A DNA stretch of 37,587 nt from Burkholderiaceae bacterium (GCA_019751915.1 JAIEMS010000028.1:1-37587); one strand, 5' to 3'; shown: positions 15,768-25,934, counted from the stretch's first letter. The notes: generated from the sequence alone by a model not told the origin. Program-made: numbers and translations.

Positions 15768-17204
15768 ATGTCAAATACGCCCATCCCACCGCATGAGAGT
15801 TCTCCGCGCAAAGTCATCCCTATCCATGCTGCCCCTGCATCGGACTCACTCTACGAGGCACAGGTAAAAATTCAGCCACGCTCTGTGCGCGGTGTTTTTG
15901 CCCGCTGGCGCTGGATTCTTGTGTGGCTGACACAGTTGTTCTTTTATGGCTTGCCGTGGTTGCAGTGGGGTGAACGGCAGATGGTGCTTTTTGATCTAGA
16001 ACAGCGGCACTTTTATCTATTCGGGCTATTGCTTTACCCGCAAGACTTTATTTACCTCACAGCACTGTTAATTATTTCAGCCCTATCGCTGTTTTTATTT
16101 ACAGCCATAGCGGGACGCTTGTGGTGTGGTTTTGCTTGTCCGCAGACCGTTTACACCGAGCTTTTTATGTGGATTGAATACCGCATTGAGGGCAACCGCA
16201 GTGCCCGTTTGCGTTTGGATGCTGGAGCATGGTCGTTTGAAAAACTCTGGAAGAAAACCCTCAAACAAACTGTGTGGCTGGCTGTGGCATTGTGGACAGG
16301 CTTTACTTTTGTAGGCTACTTTGTACCAATTCGCACACTCGCCCTCGACGTAATAGCCTTGCAAGGAGCATGGCAAATTTTCTGGATTCTGTTTTATGCA
16401 CTGGCTACCTACGGCAACGCAGGTTTTCTGCGTGAGCAAATCTGCAAATACATGTGCCCCTATGCGCGTTTTCAAAGCGCAATGTTTGACCAAGACACCC
16501 TGCTCGTCACCTACGATGCCACCCGTGGCGAGTCACGCGGTCCGCGCAATAAGTCGGCTGTCGATACCTCACTGGGTGACTGCATTGACTGCACTTTATG
16601 TGTTCAGGTATGCCCGGTAGGCATCGACATCCGTGACGGTTTGCAATACGAATGCATTGGCTGCGGCCTGTGCATTGATGCGTGCAATTCGGTCATGGAC
16701 AAAATGCAATATCCGCGCGGACTCATTCGCTACACCACTGCCAACGGTCTAGCCCAGCACTGGGGAATGCGCCAAATCCTGCGGCGTGTGGCCCGACCAC
16801 GGGTGCTACTTTACGGTGCAGCGCTGGCAATTCTGACATTTGCTATGGTGTGCAGTCTTACCCTGCGTACGCCGTTCAAAGTAGATATCGTTCGTGATCG
16901 CAGCATCCTAGCGCGCTTGGTAACAGGCGGAGAAATTGAGAACGTATACCAATTGCAAATTGCCAATGCGACCGAATTACCACAGCGCTACCATTTGACA
17001 GCCAGCGGTGCCCAAGGAATCTATATAGCATCTGACCATCAAATCGACGTGGCCGCAGGCCAATCACGCTGGATCGTCACCCGGATACGAGCACCAGAAG
17101 GAACCGTACCCGCAGGGCCACACCCGATAAACCTAGAAATCACAACAGCCAACGATGCCAGTGTCCGGCTGCACGAGAAAACCACCTTTTTGGTTCCACG
17201 TTAA
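15768..17204 (+). CDS. ccoG: Cytochrome c oxidase accessory protein CcoG (FixG/RdxA)
   Basis: Membrane-bound ferredoxin-like cupric reductase that supplies copper for assembly of cbb3-type cytochrome oxidase. ATG at 15768 follows GAGG. Several membrane segments are visible (ILVWLTQLFFYGLPWL, YLTALLIISALSLFLF, VWLAVALWTGFTFVGYF, VLLYGAALAILTFAMV). LWCGFACPQTVY and CKYMCPYARFQ are conserved Cys motifs; two 4Fe-4S motifs follow (CIDCTLCVQVCP and CIGCGLCIDAC). The C-terminal 110 residues form the Ig-like FixG domain. Length is 478. The usual ccoNOP/ccoS neighbours are absent, so it is separated from the oxidase genes. Codon use is visibly more A/T-rich than in flanking genes (TTA, ATA), hinting at a different history. 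Confidence 0.95.
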   Translation: MSNTPIPPHESSPRKVIPIHAAPASDSLYEAQVKIQPRSVRGVFARWRWILVWLTQLFFYGLPWLQWGERQMVLFDLEQRHFYLFGLLLYPQDFIYLTALLIISALSLFLFTAIAGRLWCGFACPQTVYTELFMWIEYRIEGNRSARLRLDAGAWSFEKLWKKTLKQTVWLAVALWTGFTFVGYFVPIRTLALDVIALQGAWQIFWILFYALATYGNAGFLREQICKYMCPYARFQSAMFDQDTLLVTYDATRGESRGPRNKSAVDTSLGDCIDCTLCVQVCPVGIDIRDGLQYECIGCGLCIDACNSVMDKMQYPRGLIRYTTANGLAQHWGMRQILRRVARPRVLLYGAALAILTFAMVCSLTLRTPFKVDIVRDRSILARLVTGGEIENVYQLQIANATELPQRYHLTASGAQGIYIASDHQIDVAAGQSRWIVTRIRAPEGTVPAGPHPINLEITTANDASVRLHEKTTFLVPR

Positions 17205-17211
17205 AAACGTG

Positions 17212-18648
17212 TCATCCAGCAACGGCAAGTTGGCCCAAAGTAGCCAGCGCCTGTTCAGTGCGTGCATTCCAAACATGACCGTAGTTCAAACGCAGACAAT
17301 GGGTAAAGGCATGGGATGCAGAAAAAATGGGCCCCGGTGCCACGCTCATACCCAAAGCCAGTGCTTGGCGGTGAATCTCTAGCGCATCACTGCCTTTGGG
17401 TAATTCGACCCACAAAAAGTAGCCCCCCAAAGGCCGCGTTGCTCGGGTACCTGAGGGAAAGTAATGGCCTACGGCTTGGGCAAACACCGCTTGCTGCCCA
17501 GCCAAGGTCTGGCGCAATTTCCGCAAATGTTTGTCAAAACCACCGCGCTCCAAATAAAGTGCCAAAGCCAATTGTGCCGGGGCCGAAGCACTCAGGGTGG
17601 TGGTGAGTTTGTGCCGTGCTACTGCCCGGGTGTAGCGCCCCGGCGCTGCCCAACCAATGCGATAACCCGGTGCCAAACACTTAGAAAAGGATGAGCAATG
17701 TAGCACCAGCCCTTCGGTATCAAAAGCCTTGGCAGGGAGCGGACGCTGCTCGCCAAAATACAATTCGGCGTACACATCGTCCTCAATCAACGGCAAGCGG
17801 TGGCGCGTAATGAGATCAATCAGCGCTTTCTTTTTTGCCTCTGGCATCAAGCTACCTAGCGGATTTTGAAAAGTCGTCATCAACCAACACGCCTTGGGTT
17901 GGTGGCGCACAATGGCCCCCTCCAACGCGGCCAAATCAATACCATCACGCGGGTGGGTTGGAACTTCAATAGCATGCAAACCCATACGCTCTAGCGCCTG
18001 CAATGCCGCGTAGAACGTGGGCGATTCAACCACCACCGCATCGCCAGGGCGCGTCACAGCGGCCAGACAAAGATTGAGCGCTTCCAGCGCCCCATTGGTA
18101 ATGACGATTTCGTCGGAAGGCACAGACACCCCCGCCGCTAAGTAGCGCAAAGCAATCTGGCGACGCAATCGTGCGTTGCCGGGTGTCAGGTCATCGACCG
18201 TACTCCACGGATCCAGCGACTTGACCTCCGTTGCCATAGCTTGGCCTAAACGCTGCAATGGATAAAGCAAGGGACTCGGAAATGCCGAACCAAACGGAAT
18301 CACATCGCGCGCCATGCTCGATTCGAGCACCTCGAAAACGCGCTCACTGATATCTACGGCAATCGACTGATCAATAGGCCTAGAGAGCAACTCCGGCTCG
18401 GGTGGCACACAGCGCAAACGGGGGTTGACATAGTAGCCCGAACGCTCACGCGCTTGCACCAAACCGCGTGCCTCAAGCAGGTAATAGGCTTGAAAAACCG
18501 TCGATGCACTCACCCCTCGGTTCACACAAGTGTGACGCACAGAAGGCAATTTATCGCCCGGACGCAGCACCCCAGTACGGATCGAGGCTTCTATATCAGT
18601 AGCCAGAGCTTGGTAACGCTTCGCTGTTTTAGGCAGTGAATCGGTCAC
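17212..18648 (-). CDS. MocR-type transcriptional regulator (GntR DNA-binding plus aminotransferase-like domain)
   Basis: Chimeric regulator: an N-terminal GntR winged helix-turn-helix (residues 8-75, LATDIEASIRTGVLRPGDKL and SASTVFQAYYLLEARGLV) joined to a fold-type I PLP-binding domain (about 110-475). PLP-site residues are present: TNGALEALNL, FQNPLG (Asn 262), EDDVYAELYF (Asp/Tyr) and SSFSKCLAPGYRIGW with the Schiff-base Lys 323. Such proteins sense PLP or an amino acid derivative and usually act on a neighbouring gene; the target is unknown. The start overlaps the trhP stop by 4 nt, an unusual place for a regulator. It converges on ccoG with 7 bp between stops. Confidence 0.9.
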   Translation of the reverse strand: MTDSLPKTAKRYQALATDIEASIRTGVLRPGDKLPSVRHTCVNRGVSASTVFQAYYLLEARGLVQARERSGYYVNPRLRCVPPEPELLSRPIDQSIAVDISERVFEVLESSMARDVIPFGSAFPSPLLYPLQRLGQAMATEVKSLDPWSTVDDLTPGNARLRRQIALRYLAAGVSVPSDEIVITNGALEALNLCLAAVTRPGDAVVVESPTFYAALQALERMGLHAIEVPTHPRDGIDLAALEGAIVRHQPKACWLMTTFQNPLGSLMPEAKKKALIDLITRHRLPLIEDDVYAELYFGEQRPLPAKAFDTEGLVLHCSSFSKCLAPGYRIGWAAPGRYTRAVARHKLTTTLSASAPAQLALALYLERGGFDKHLRKLRQTLAGQQAVFAQAVGHYFPSGTRATRPLGGYFLWVELPKGSDALEIHRQALALGMSVAPGPIFSASHAFTHCLRLNYGHVWNARTEQALATLGQLAVAG

Positions 18649-20009
18649 AGCAACCGAGAAATCAGCGCCCCTTCTGCCGGGCCTTCGAGCGCAATTCGGA
18701 CACGCAAGGGGCTACCGGAAGCGACTTGTAGCGCATCCCCATCCAAGTTTTGCATCTGTGCCAGTTGCACCAATCGATTGCCGCTGGGGTGAATGATTTC
18801 GAGCGTATCGCCGACCGAAAAACGGTTTTTGGTCTCTACCTCAACCCAGCCACCATCGACCGATTTGACCTCGCCGACAAACTGACTGCGCCGAGCATTC
18901 GAGCTGCCCGTCTCGTAGTTTTGGTAATCGTTGGCAGGCCGACGCTCCAAAAATCCGCTGGTATAGCCCCGATTTGCCAAGCCTTCAAGTTCGGTAATCA
19001 ACTCTGGGTTAAAGGCGCGCCCAGCCACAGCATCGTCAATGGCACGGCGATAAACCTGTGCTGTGCGCGAAACGTAATACTGGCTCTTGGTGCGCCCCTC
19101 GATCTTGAGCGAATCGATACCAATTTCGACCAGCCGCTGCACATGCTCGACGGCACGCAGGTCTTTGCTGTTCATGATGTAGGTGCCGTGCTCGTCTTCC
19201 ATGATCGGCATCAGTTGGCCGGGACGTTCTTTTTCTTCCAGCAAATAAACCTGATCGGCCAATGGATGGCGAGCGCCGCCGCCGCAAGCTGCAAAAGCCG
19301 AGTTATCGTCTTCTTGTGCCTTGGCAAAATTAAAGTCGCCCTCCATCGGCTGGGCAATGGCTTCGCCTGTATTGGCATCTACCGCCGCACTTTGTGTGGC
19401 GTAGCTCCAGCGGCAGGCATTGGTGCAGGTGCCTTGGTTTGGATCGCGCCGATTAAAGTAGCCCGACAGCAAGCAACGCCCGGAGTAAGCAATGCACAGC
19501 GCCCCATGCACAAAGACCTCTAGCTCCATGTCTGGGCATTCTTGGCGAATTTTTTCGATCTCGTCCAAACTCAATTCGCGCGACAAAATGATGCGGGTAA
19601 CGCCCACTTTTTGCCAAAACTTTACCGCCATAAAGTTGACGGTATTGGCCTGCACCGACAAATGAATGGGCACCTGCGGCCATTTCTCGCGCACCATCAT
19701 GATCAGGCCCGGGTCGGCCATGATGAGTGCATCTGGCCCCATCGCAATCACTGGCTCGATGTCGCGCATGTAGGTACGCACCTTGTCGTTGTGCGGCAAT
19801 AAGTTACTGGTCAAAAAGAACTTCTTGCCCCGTGCGTGGGCCTCGGCAATACCTTGGCCGATTTGCTCTAACCGAAAATCATTGTTGCGCGCCCGCAAGG
19901 AGTAGCGCGGCTGACCGGCATAAACCGCATCAGCACCAAAATCGTAAGCAGCGCGCATCTTCTCAAGGGAGCCTGCGGGCAAGAGGAGTTCAGGGCTTTT
20001 GCGTGTCAT
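18645..20009 (-). CDS. trhP: tRNA uridine-34 hydroxylation protein TrhP (YegQ, peptidase U32 family)
   Basis: U32-family protein required for prephenate-dependent 5-hydroxylation of uridine 34 in tRNAs, the precursor of cmo5U/mcmo5U. The protein starts MTRKSPELLLPAGSLEKMR and shows GADAVYAGQPRYSLRARNNDF, the U32 signature EVFVHGALCIAYSGRCLLSGY and DPNQGTCTNACRW with cysteines for an iron-sulfur cluster. The C-terminal beta-barrel part (SVGDTLEIIHPSGN) is present. Length of 454 residues matches YegQ rather than UbiU or UbiV. It follows tolA by 88 bp and overlaps the MocR gene by 4 nt. Family call is strong; function follows the E. coli orthologue. Confidence 0.9.
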   Translation of the reverse strand: MTRKSPELLLPAGSLEKMRAAYDFGADAVYAGQPRYSLRARNNDFRLEQIGQGIAEAHARGKKFFLTSNLLPHNDKVRTYMRDIEPVIAMGPDALIMADPGLIMMVREKWPQVPIHLSVQANTVNFMAVKFWQKVGVTRIILSRELSLDEIEKIRQECPDMELEVFVHGALCIAYSGRCLLSGYFNRRDPNQGTCTNACRWSYATQSAAVDANTGEAIAQPMEGDFNFAKAQEDDNSAFAACGGGARHPLADQVYLLEEKERPGQLMPIMEDEHGTYIMNSKDLRAVEHVQRLVEIGIDSLKIEGRTKSQYYVSRTAQVYRRAIDDAVAGRAFNPELITELEGLANRGYTSGFLERRPANDYQNYETGSSNARRSQFVGEVKSVDGGWVEVETKNRFSVGDTLEIIHPSGNRLVQLAQMQNLDGDALQVASGSPLRVRIALEGPAEGALISRLL

Positions 20010-20097
20010 AAGATCAAAATAGCTGTTTCAAAACAAAATGCAGCACAGGCGGTGCTACTACAGTAACGCCTGCGTGCGTGGGTAAAGTTGCGGTTTT

Positions 20098-21564
20098 TCA
20101 GTCCTTGGGCCGAAAGCTGATGACCATCACAGAAGGCACCCGGCCGTCAATGTCGCGCGGCAAGGTTTCGGTTTTTTGCAGAGCGCGCACCACCGCCTCG
20201 TCCCAAGATTTATTGCCACTTGACTGAAGGATGCGGGTACCGACAATCGTGCCATCGGGTGCCGAACGCACTTCAATTTCGGTGCGTGGATTGCCTGCAA
20301 TGGCGTCGGGGTAAATGATGTTGGGCTTGACCTTGCCAGCCACCTTGCTGCCATAGCCGCCCGATGGGCCACCACTACCGCCCCCAGCATGGCTGCTGCC
20401 AGCACCACCGGCACCGCCACCAGTGCCCATGCCGCCGCCACCGGCGTGGCTACCCGTACCACTCTTGCCACCGCCACTGCCCGCACCACCACCAGAGCTA
20501 CCAGAAGCGCCAGAGCTGTCGCTGCCAGCAGCGCCGGCCAGAGCACGCATTCGGTCAAGATTGGCCTTGCGCGCGGCCTCAGCATCTTGTGCGGCAGCGC
20601 GGGCATCTTCGGCTTTTTTGCGTTTTTCGTCGGCCAAGCGTTTTTGCCGCTCTTGCTCAGCCCGCTCTGCTTTTTCGGCTTTTTCTAATTTTTCGCGGCG
20701 TTCTTTTTCACGTTCTTTCTCACGCTCGATCTTGTCGCGACGCTCTTTGTCTCGCTCGCTTTTTTCTCGTTCGGCCTTTTCGCGTTCTAATTTTTCACGC
20801 TCTATTTTCTCGCGCTCGGCTTTTTCGGTTTTTTGCGCTTTTTCTTTTTGCAGGCGGTCTTTCTTTTCTTGCTCTAAGCGCTCGCGGCGCTCATTTTCCT
20901 TGCGCTCTTTTTCCTGCTCACGGCGCTCTTCTAGCTTGCGCTCTTTGTCACGCTCACGGCGTTCGGCTTCTTTGCGCTCCTGCTCGCGTTCACGGCGCTC
21001 CTGCTCTTTGCGCTCTTTTTGACGCAGTTGCTCTTGTTCGCGCTTATCGCGCTCGATTTCCGCTTGGCGCTCTTTTTCTTTCTTCTCTTTCAGTAAGCGT
21101 TTTTTCTCGCGCTCAATGGCAATCTCTGCCTCATGGCTGTCCACAAGGGCTTGGCGTGGGGCTGGTGCTGGAGGTGGTTTGACTGGTGCTGGAGGCGGCA
21201 GCTTCACCGGCTCAGGCGGTGAAGGTAATTTGGCAGGCGGTGGCGGTGGCGGTGGCGGTGGCGGAAGTTTGATGGGTTCAGGTGGTGGTGCAGGAGGGGG
21301 AGCGATTGGCTCCGGTGGTGGCACGGGCGCTGGCAGGGCCGCACCGCCACCACCACCCATGGGTGCCGCCTGCGATGGCAGCCCTGCCCACAACTCGGCC
21401 TGCACGGTAGGAGGTTCATCTTTCGGTGGGGTGTTTTTCCAATGGACACCCCATGTCAATGCCACCAACAACACTGCGTGCACAGCCACCGCTTGGACAA
21501 TGGCACGCAAACGACCCGGCGGACGGGGCGGAGCAAACTGGTCGCGGTCGTTGGTGCTGCGCAT
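20098..21564 (-). CDS. tolA: TolA, cell-envelope integrity protein
   Basis: Inner-membrane protein linking TolQR to TolB-Pal and contributing to outer-membrane constriction at division. Residues 22-40 form the single membrane anchor (AIVQAVAVHAVLLVALTWG). A Pro/Gly-rich part with polyproline runs (60-135) follows. A very long charged helix (about 140-340) is built of repeated KE/RE/RR units. A Gly/Ser-rich linker of about 65 residues (350-415) leads to the C-terminal domain (VKPNIIYPDAIAGNPRTEIEV...). ATG 21564 (MRSTNDRDQFAPP) is preferred because it matches other TolA N-termini; a TTG at 21597 overlapping the tolR stop is the alternative. At 488 residues it is long for the family. No tolB or pal follows. 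Confidence 0.92.
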   Translation of the reverse strand: MRSTNDRDQFAPPRPPGRLRAIVQAVAVHAVLLVALTWGVHWKNTPPKDEPPTVQAELWAGLPSQAAPMGGGGGAALPAPVPPPEPIAPPPAPPPEPIKLPPPPPPPPPPAKLPSPPEPVKLPPPAPVKPPPAPAPRQALVDSHEAEIAIEREKKRLLKEKKEKERQAEIERDKREQEQLRQKERKEQERREREQERKEAERRERDKERKLEERREQEKERKENERRERLEQEKKDRLQKEKAQKTEKAEREKIEREKLEREKAEREKSERDKERRDKIEREKEREKERREKLEKAEKAERAEQERQKRLADEKRKKAEDARAAAQDAEAARKANLDRMRALAGAAGSDSSGASGSSGGGAGSGGGKSGTGSHAGGGGMGTGGGAGGAGSSHAGGGSGGPSGGYGSKVAGKVKPNIIYPDAIAGNPRTEIEVRSAPDGTIVGTRILQSSGNKSWDEAVVRALQKTETLPRDIDGRVPSVMVISFRPKD

Positions 21565-21593
21565 GGTGAATGAAAAACCCGAAAGCAGGCGCG

Positions 21594-22022
21594 TCAACCG
21601 CCCTGCTTGACCGATAACCCAACCCGCTGGACACCCGCCTTTTGCAAGGCACCCATGGTTTTGACTACCGATTCGTACATCACCGCTTTATCGGCAGCGA
21701 TGATGACCGCTGCGGCGGCATCGGACTGGGCTTTTTGCCATTGCAAAATCGCTTGAACGGCTTCTTTCTCGGTAGCGCTGCGCACAGGGGTATCACCCAT
21801 CTGAACCTGTAAGCTGCCATCTTTGGCGATCATGACACTGGCAAATTTGACCGGCTGTTTGCTGGCCTTGCCCACCGTGGGCACATCCACCAAGCCCGGT
21901 GTCAGCATCGGTGCAGTCACCATAAAAATGATGAGCAGCACCAACATCACGTCAATAAACGGCACCATGTTGATTTCATTCATAGTGCGACGGCCTCGGC
22001 CGCGCGATGCAATGGCGGGCAT
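21594..22022 (-). CDS. tolR: TolR, ExbD/TolR-type energy-transducing protein
   Basis: Partner of TolQ in the proton-driven motor that energises TolA. Single N-terminal membrane segment (residues 20-40, PFIDVMLVLLIIFMV) with the functional Asp 24 of the FIDVMLVLLIIFM signature. The periplasmic domain ends YESVVKTMGALQKAGVQRVGLSV, typical of the family. Length is 142 residues. It lies 18 bp after tolQ and adjoins tolA. Confidence 0.95.
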   Translation of the reverse strand: MPAIASRGRGRRTMNEINMVPFIDVMLVLLIIFMVTAPMLTPGLVDVPTVGKASKQPVKFASVMIAKDGSLQVQMGDTPVRSATEKEAVQAILQWQKAQSDAAAAVIIAADKAVMYESVVKTMGALQKAGVQRVGLSVKQGG

Positions 22023-22040
22023 GGCAGGCTCCTTGCGATG

Positions 22041-22748
22041 TCAATGGCCCGATGGGGCCGGGCTGGTGGGTTGTGCGCCCAAATTGCGCTGCAAGATGTT
22101 AGAGAACTCCTCGATAAAGGTCTCTAGTTGATTGGCCACACGGTCGCAGTCATGGGCAAAGCGGTTGTAAGCGATCACCGCTGGAATGGCCGAAAACAAA
22201 CCTATAGCCGTTGCCACCAACGCCTCGGCAATGCCGGGGGCAACGGTGGCCAATGTGACTTGCTCCATACCGGCAAAACCAGTGAAGGCATGCATGATGC
22301 CCCACACGGTACCAAACAGCCCAATGTACGGCGACACCGAGGCCACCGAACCTAGAAAAGACAAACTGGACTCGACCACGTCCATTTCGCGCTGAAAACT
22401 CGCACGCATAGCACGCCGTGCGCCATCGAGCAACACGCCGGGATCAACAATGCGCCGTTCACGCAGTTTTTGGTACTCGCGCATGCCGCTGGCAAAAATA
22501 CGCTCCATCGGGCCAGTGCTTCTGGCGTTTTGTGCCGCTTTGGCATAAAGATCATTCAGGCTGGTGCCCGACCAAAATTCACGCTCAAAATCTTCGTTCA
22601 GTTCCTTCACCCGCTTGAGAGCAAACAACTTGCGAAAAATCGCTGCCCAACTGGCCACAGAGACGCTCAGCAGCAGCAGCATGACGATTTGCACCACCCA
22701 GCTTGCGTGCAATACCAAGCTGATGATGGACATATCTTGGGATTTCAT
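22041..22748 (-). CDS. tolQ: TolQ, ExbB/TolQ-type motor protein
   Basis: Proton-channel subunit of the Tol motor. From ATG 22748 (MKSQDMSII) the 235-residue protein has three membrane segments: about residues 12-38, then VSPYIGLFGTVWGIMHAF and ATVAPGIAEALVATAIGLFSAIPAVIAY, which contain the conserved GLFGTVWG and PGIAEAL motifs. The cytoplasmic loop between the first two is present in full. Its start codon overlaps the ybgC stop (ATGA), so translation is probably coupled. An ATG 15 nt further in is less likely by comparison with relatives. Confidence 0.96.
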   Translation of the reverse strand: MKSQDMSIISLVLHASWVVQIVMLLLLSVSVASWAAIFRKLFALKRVKELNEDFEREFWSGTSLNDLYAKAAQNARSTGPMERIFASGMREYQKLRERRIVDPGVLLDGARRAMRASFQREMDVVESSLSFLGSVASVSPYIGLFGTVWGIMHAFTGFAGMEQVTLATVAPGIAEALVATAIGLFSAIPAVIAYNRFAHDCDRVANQLETFIEEFSNILQRNLGAQPTSPAPSGH

Positions 22749-23167
22749 GAAATTTTTTCCAGAATGGTGCTTGGAATGCGTGTGGGTCGAAAGCTGGCAG
22801 CATCCACCCAACCAATGCGAACGGTGCCCTCACTCAAGAGTGTGGGCGCTTGGTCAGACAGGGGCGGCGGCACCAGCAGCGCTTGCTGTACCAACGTCAG
22901 GCCAACGCGGCCCTGCTGTTGGAGTTGTGCTGTGACCCAAAGTTGATCGTCCAGCCGCGCCGGTGCCAAATAACGCAGGCGCGCTTCAGTGACCACAAAC
23001 ATACCGCCGGTTTGTTCGCGCAGTTGCTGTTGGCCCAAGCCCAGCGAGCGCAGCCACTCGGTGCGCGCGCGCTCAAAAAACTTCAGGTAGTTGGCGTAGA
23101 ACACGATGCCACCGGCATCGGTGTCCTCCCAGTAGATGCGAATCGGAAACTGGAATGGCGCAGCCAT
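22745..23167 (-). CDS. ybgC: Tol-Pal-associated acyl-CoA thioesterase YbgC
   Basis: Hotdog-fold thioesterase acting on acyl-CoA; linked in many proteobacteria to Tol-Pal and phospholipid metabolism. ATG at 23167 has GGAGG a few bases upstream. The motif YWEDTDAGGIVFYANYLKFFERARTEWLR carries the catalytic Asp (about residue 15-17). Length is 141 residues. It is the first gene of the tol group, 36 bp after nusB, and overlaps tolQ. Confidence 0.95.
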   Translation of the reverse strand: MAAPFQFPIRIYWEDTDAGGIVFYANYLKFFERARTEWLRSLGLGQQQLREQTGGMFVVTEARLRYLAPARLDDQLWVTAQLQQQGRVGLTLVQQALLVPPPLSDQAPTLLSEGTVRIGWVDAASFRPTRIPSTILEKIS

Positions 23168-23203
23168 TGTGTACCTCCAACCCAAGTGTGCGGCACCCGC
23201 AGG

Positions 23204-23842
23204 TCAGCCTTGGGCCATCGTAGGTGCAGCCAACACTTCAGCATCTTGCACACCGGGGCTGGCGGGCTGTGCCGCTGGCTCAGGCTGGGCAGGGGCTTGG
23301 CTGGCGGGCTGGGTGGCGCGGGCGGCAGCGCGGGCATGGCCTTTGGCATCGTCGGCCACTTCTGCCGGACGCAGACGCGGGGCCAAACCACCGAGCACAG
23401 CATTGACGTATTTGTGACCGTCAGTGCCACCGAACTCTTTTGCCAGTTCAACGCATTCGTTGATAACGACACGCCAAGGCACATCATGGCAATGCTGAAA
23501 CTCAAAGACACCAATCCACATCACAGCGTGCTCGATGGGCGATATCTCGCTCATCTTGCGGTCCAGCACCGGCGTAATGAGCGCATCCAAATCGGCAGCG
23601 GTGTTAATGCAACCATGCAGCACGGCGTTGTAGTGTGCAGCATCGGCTTTATGAAAGCCCGACAAATCGCGCGTGAAGGCATCAATGGCTTCGGCGCTGT
23701 TGCCGCCTACCAAGTGCTGGTAGAGCGCTTGCAAGGCAAACTCACGGGCGCGGCTGCGGCCAGGCTTGGAAGATGCCTTGCGTGCGCCGGTGCCGGTCAC
23801 ACCGGAGCGCGGGCTGGCAGCGGCAGAAGAGGGGGTGTTCAT
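23204..23842 (-). CDS. nusB: Transcription antitermination protein NusB with long C-terminal tail
   Basis: NusB binds boxA RNA with NusE and acts in rRNA antitermination. The NusB core is residues 29-165 ([66 protein letters not shown]). The final 45 or so residues are a low-complexity Ala/Pro/Gln tail not present in E. coli NusB (about 139 residues in total); tails of this kind occur in related Burkholderiales. The start overlaps the ribH stop (ATGA). ribH-nusB is a widespread pair. Confidence 0.95.
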   Translation of the reverse strand: MNTPSSAAASPRSGVTGTGARKASSKPGRSRAREFALQALYQHLVGGNSAEAIDAFTRDLSGFHKADAAHYNAVLHGCINTAADLDALITPVLDRKMSEISPIEHAVMWIGVFEFQHCHDVPWRVVINECVELAKEFGGTDGHKYVNAVLGGLAPRLRPAEVADDAKGHARAAARATQPASQAPAQPEPAAQPASPGVQDAEVLAAPTMAQG

Positions 23843-24303
23843 GATAGGTCTTCCAAAAGCAGGGCCATTTCAACGGCTACGCGGGCCGCATCGGCACCTT
23901 TTTCTGTTTGGCGGGCAATCGCTTGCGCCAAATTCTCGGTGGTCAAGATGGCGTTGGCAATCGGGATTTGGTAATCCAAGGCAATGCGCGAAACGCTGGC
24001 CCCAGACTCGTTGGCAACCAGCTCAAAGTGGTAGGTTTCGCCGCGAATGATGCACCCCAGCGCAACCAATGCGTCAAACTCATCGCGCTCGGCCAGCGCT
24101 TGCAGGGCCAGCGGCACTTCCAGCGCACCGGGCACCTGCACTTGGGTGATGTGTGCTGGCACCACCCCCAGCGCCAGCAGTTCAGCGCGGCAGGCATCGG
24201 CCAAAGCGTTGGTGATGTCCTCGTTAAAGCGTGCTTGCACGATGCCAATGTGCAGTTTGCTGCCGTCGAGCAGCGGTGCTGCTCCTTTGTTTGCGTCGAG
24301 CAT
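23839..24303 (-). CDS. ribH: 6,7-Dimethyl-8-ribityllumazine synthase
   Basis: Penultimate riboflavin step: condenses 3,4-dihydroxybutanone 4-phosphate with the ribitylamino-pyrimidine; forms icosahedral or decameric shells. ATG at 24303 follows AAGGA. Family motifs are [28 protein letters not shown] and [14 protein letters not shown] (His 95 area, general acid/base). Length is 154 residues. It follows ribBA by 2 bp and overlaps nusB, so all three are surely cotranscribed. Confidence 0.96.
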   Translation of the reverse strand: MLDANKGAAPLLDGSKLHIGIVQARFNEDITNALADACRAELLALGVVPAHITQVQVPGALEVPLALQALAERDEFDALVALGCIIRGETYHFELVANESGASVSRIALDYQIPIANAILTTENLAQAIARQTEKGADAARVAVEMALLLEDLS

Positions 24304-24305
24304 TG

Positions 24306-25427
<1,122 letters not shown>

Positions 25428-25616
25428 GGGGGGCTTTCGTCGGTGTGCCGCAGGGGTAGGTTGCGTTGCAGCGCAGGCTCCCCGGTGCGGGCCAAAGAAC
25501 ATGCGATGCGGCGCCGCCGCACGGTGGGTCGGTGTCTGCCTGACACGCTGACCCAAAAAGGAGCGATTTTAGTGCAGGGCGGGCCATGCGCCTACACACG
25601 GTCTGCATACCAGCGC

Positions 25617-25919
25617 TCAGATACTGGGCATGTCCAACACCACGTCCGACACCGGATAGGCCACGCAGGGCAAAACACAGCCGCCAGCGTGCTCCTCGGG
25701 CGACAGGCCCGGCCAGTCCATAGCGTAGCGCACGCGGCCCGCGCTGAGTTGGCCGATGCAGGCGCGGCACGTACCGCTGCGACACGAGCTGGGCCATGCA
25801 ATGCCGCCTTGTTCCAGCGAAACCAGCAACGGCTGCTCAGGCCAAGCATCGCACTGTTGGGCACCTTGCGCGGTGCGGGCGGTGAAGAAAGGGGCGCTCG
25901 GGGGCATAGAAAGGCACAT
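25617..25919 (-). CDS. 2Fe-2S ferredoxin
   Basis: Plant-type [2Fe-2S] electron carrier of about 100 residues. The cluster motif is SCRSGTCRACIG (Cys-x4-Cys-x2-Cys), with the fourth Cys in GGCVLPCVAYP. The start is uncertain: ATG 25919 and ATG 25907 are both in frame and neither has a good ribosome binding site; 25919 is used here. The upstream side carries copy F of the dispersed repeat. The redox partner is unknown; the Rieske oxygenase in this window is too far away to assign one. It lies 189 bp before ribBA. Confidence 0.88.
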   Translation of the reverse strand: MCLSMPPSAPFFTARTAQGAQQCDAWPEQPLLVSLEQGGIAWPSSCRSGTCRACIGQLSAGRVRYAMDWPGLSPEEHAGGCVLPCVAYPVSDVVLDMPSI

Positions 25920-25934
25920 CCAATGCAAAAATCA

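Noticed and set aside
20364..21610. Several long plus-strand open frames opposite tolA
   Set aside because: They are low-complexity Ser/Arg/Phe- or Gly-rich shadows of the TolA repeats; the minus frame is clearly TolA.
25428..25616. FMN riboswitch upstream of ribBA
   Set aside because: None of the conserved RFN segments is present on the minus strand of this gap.
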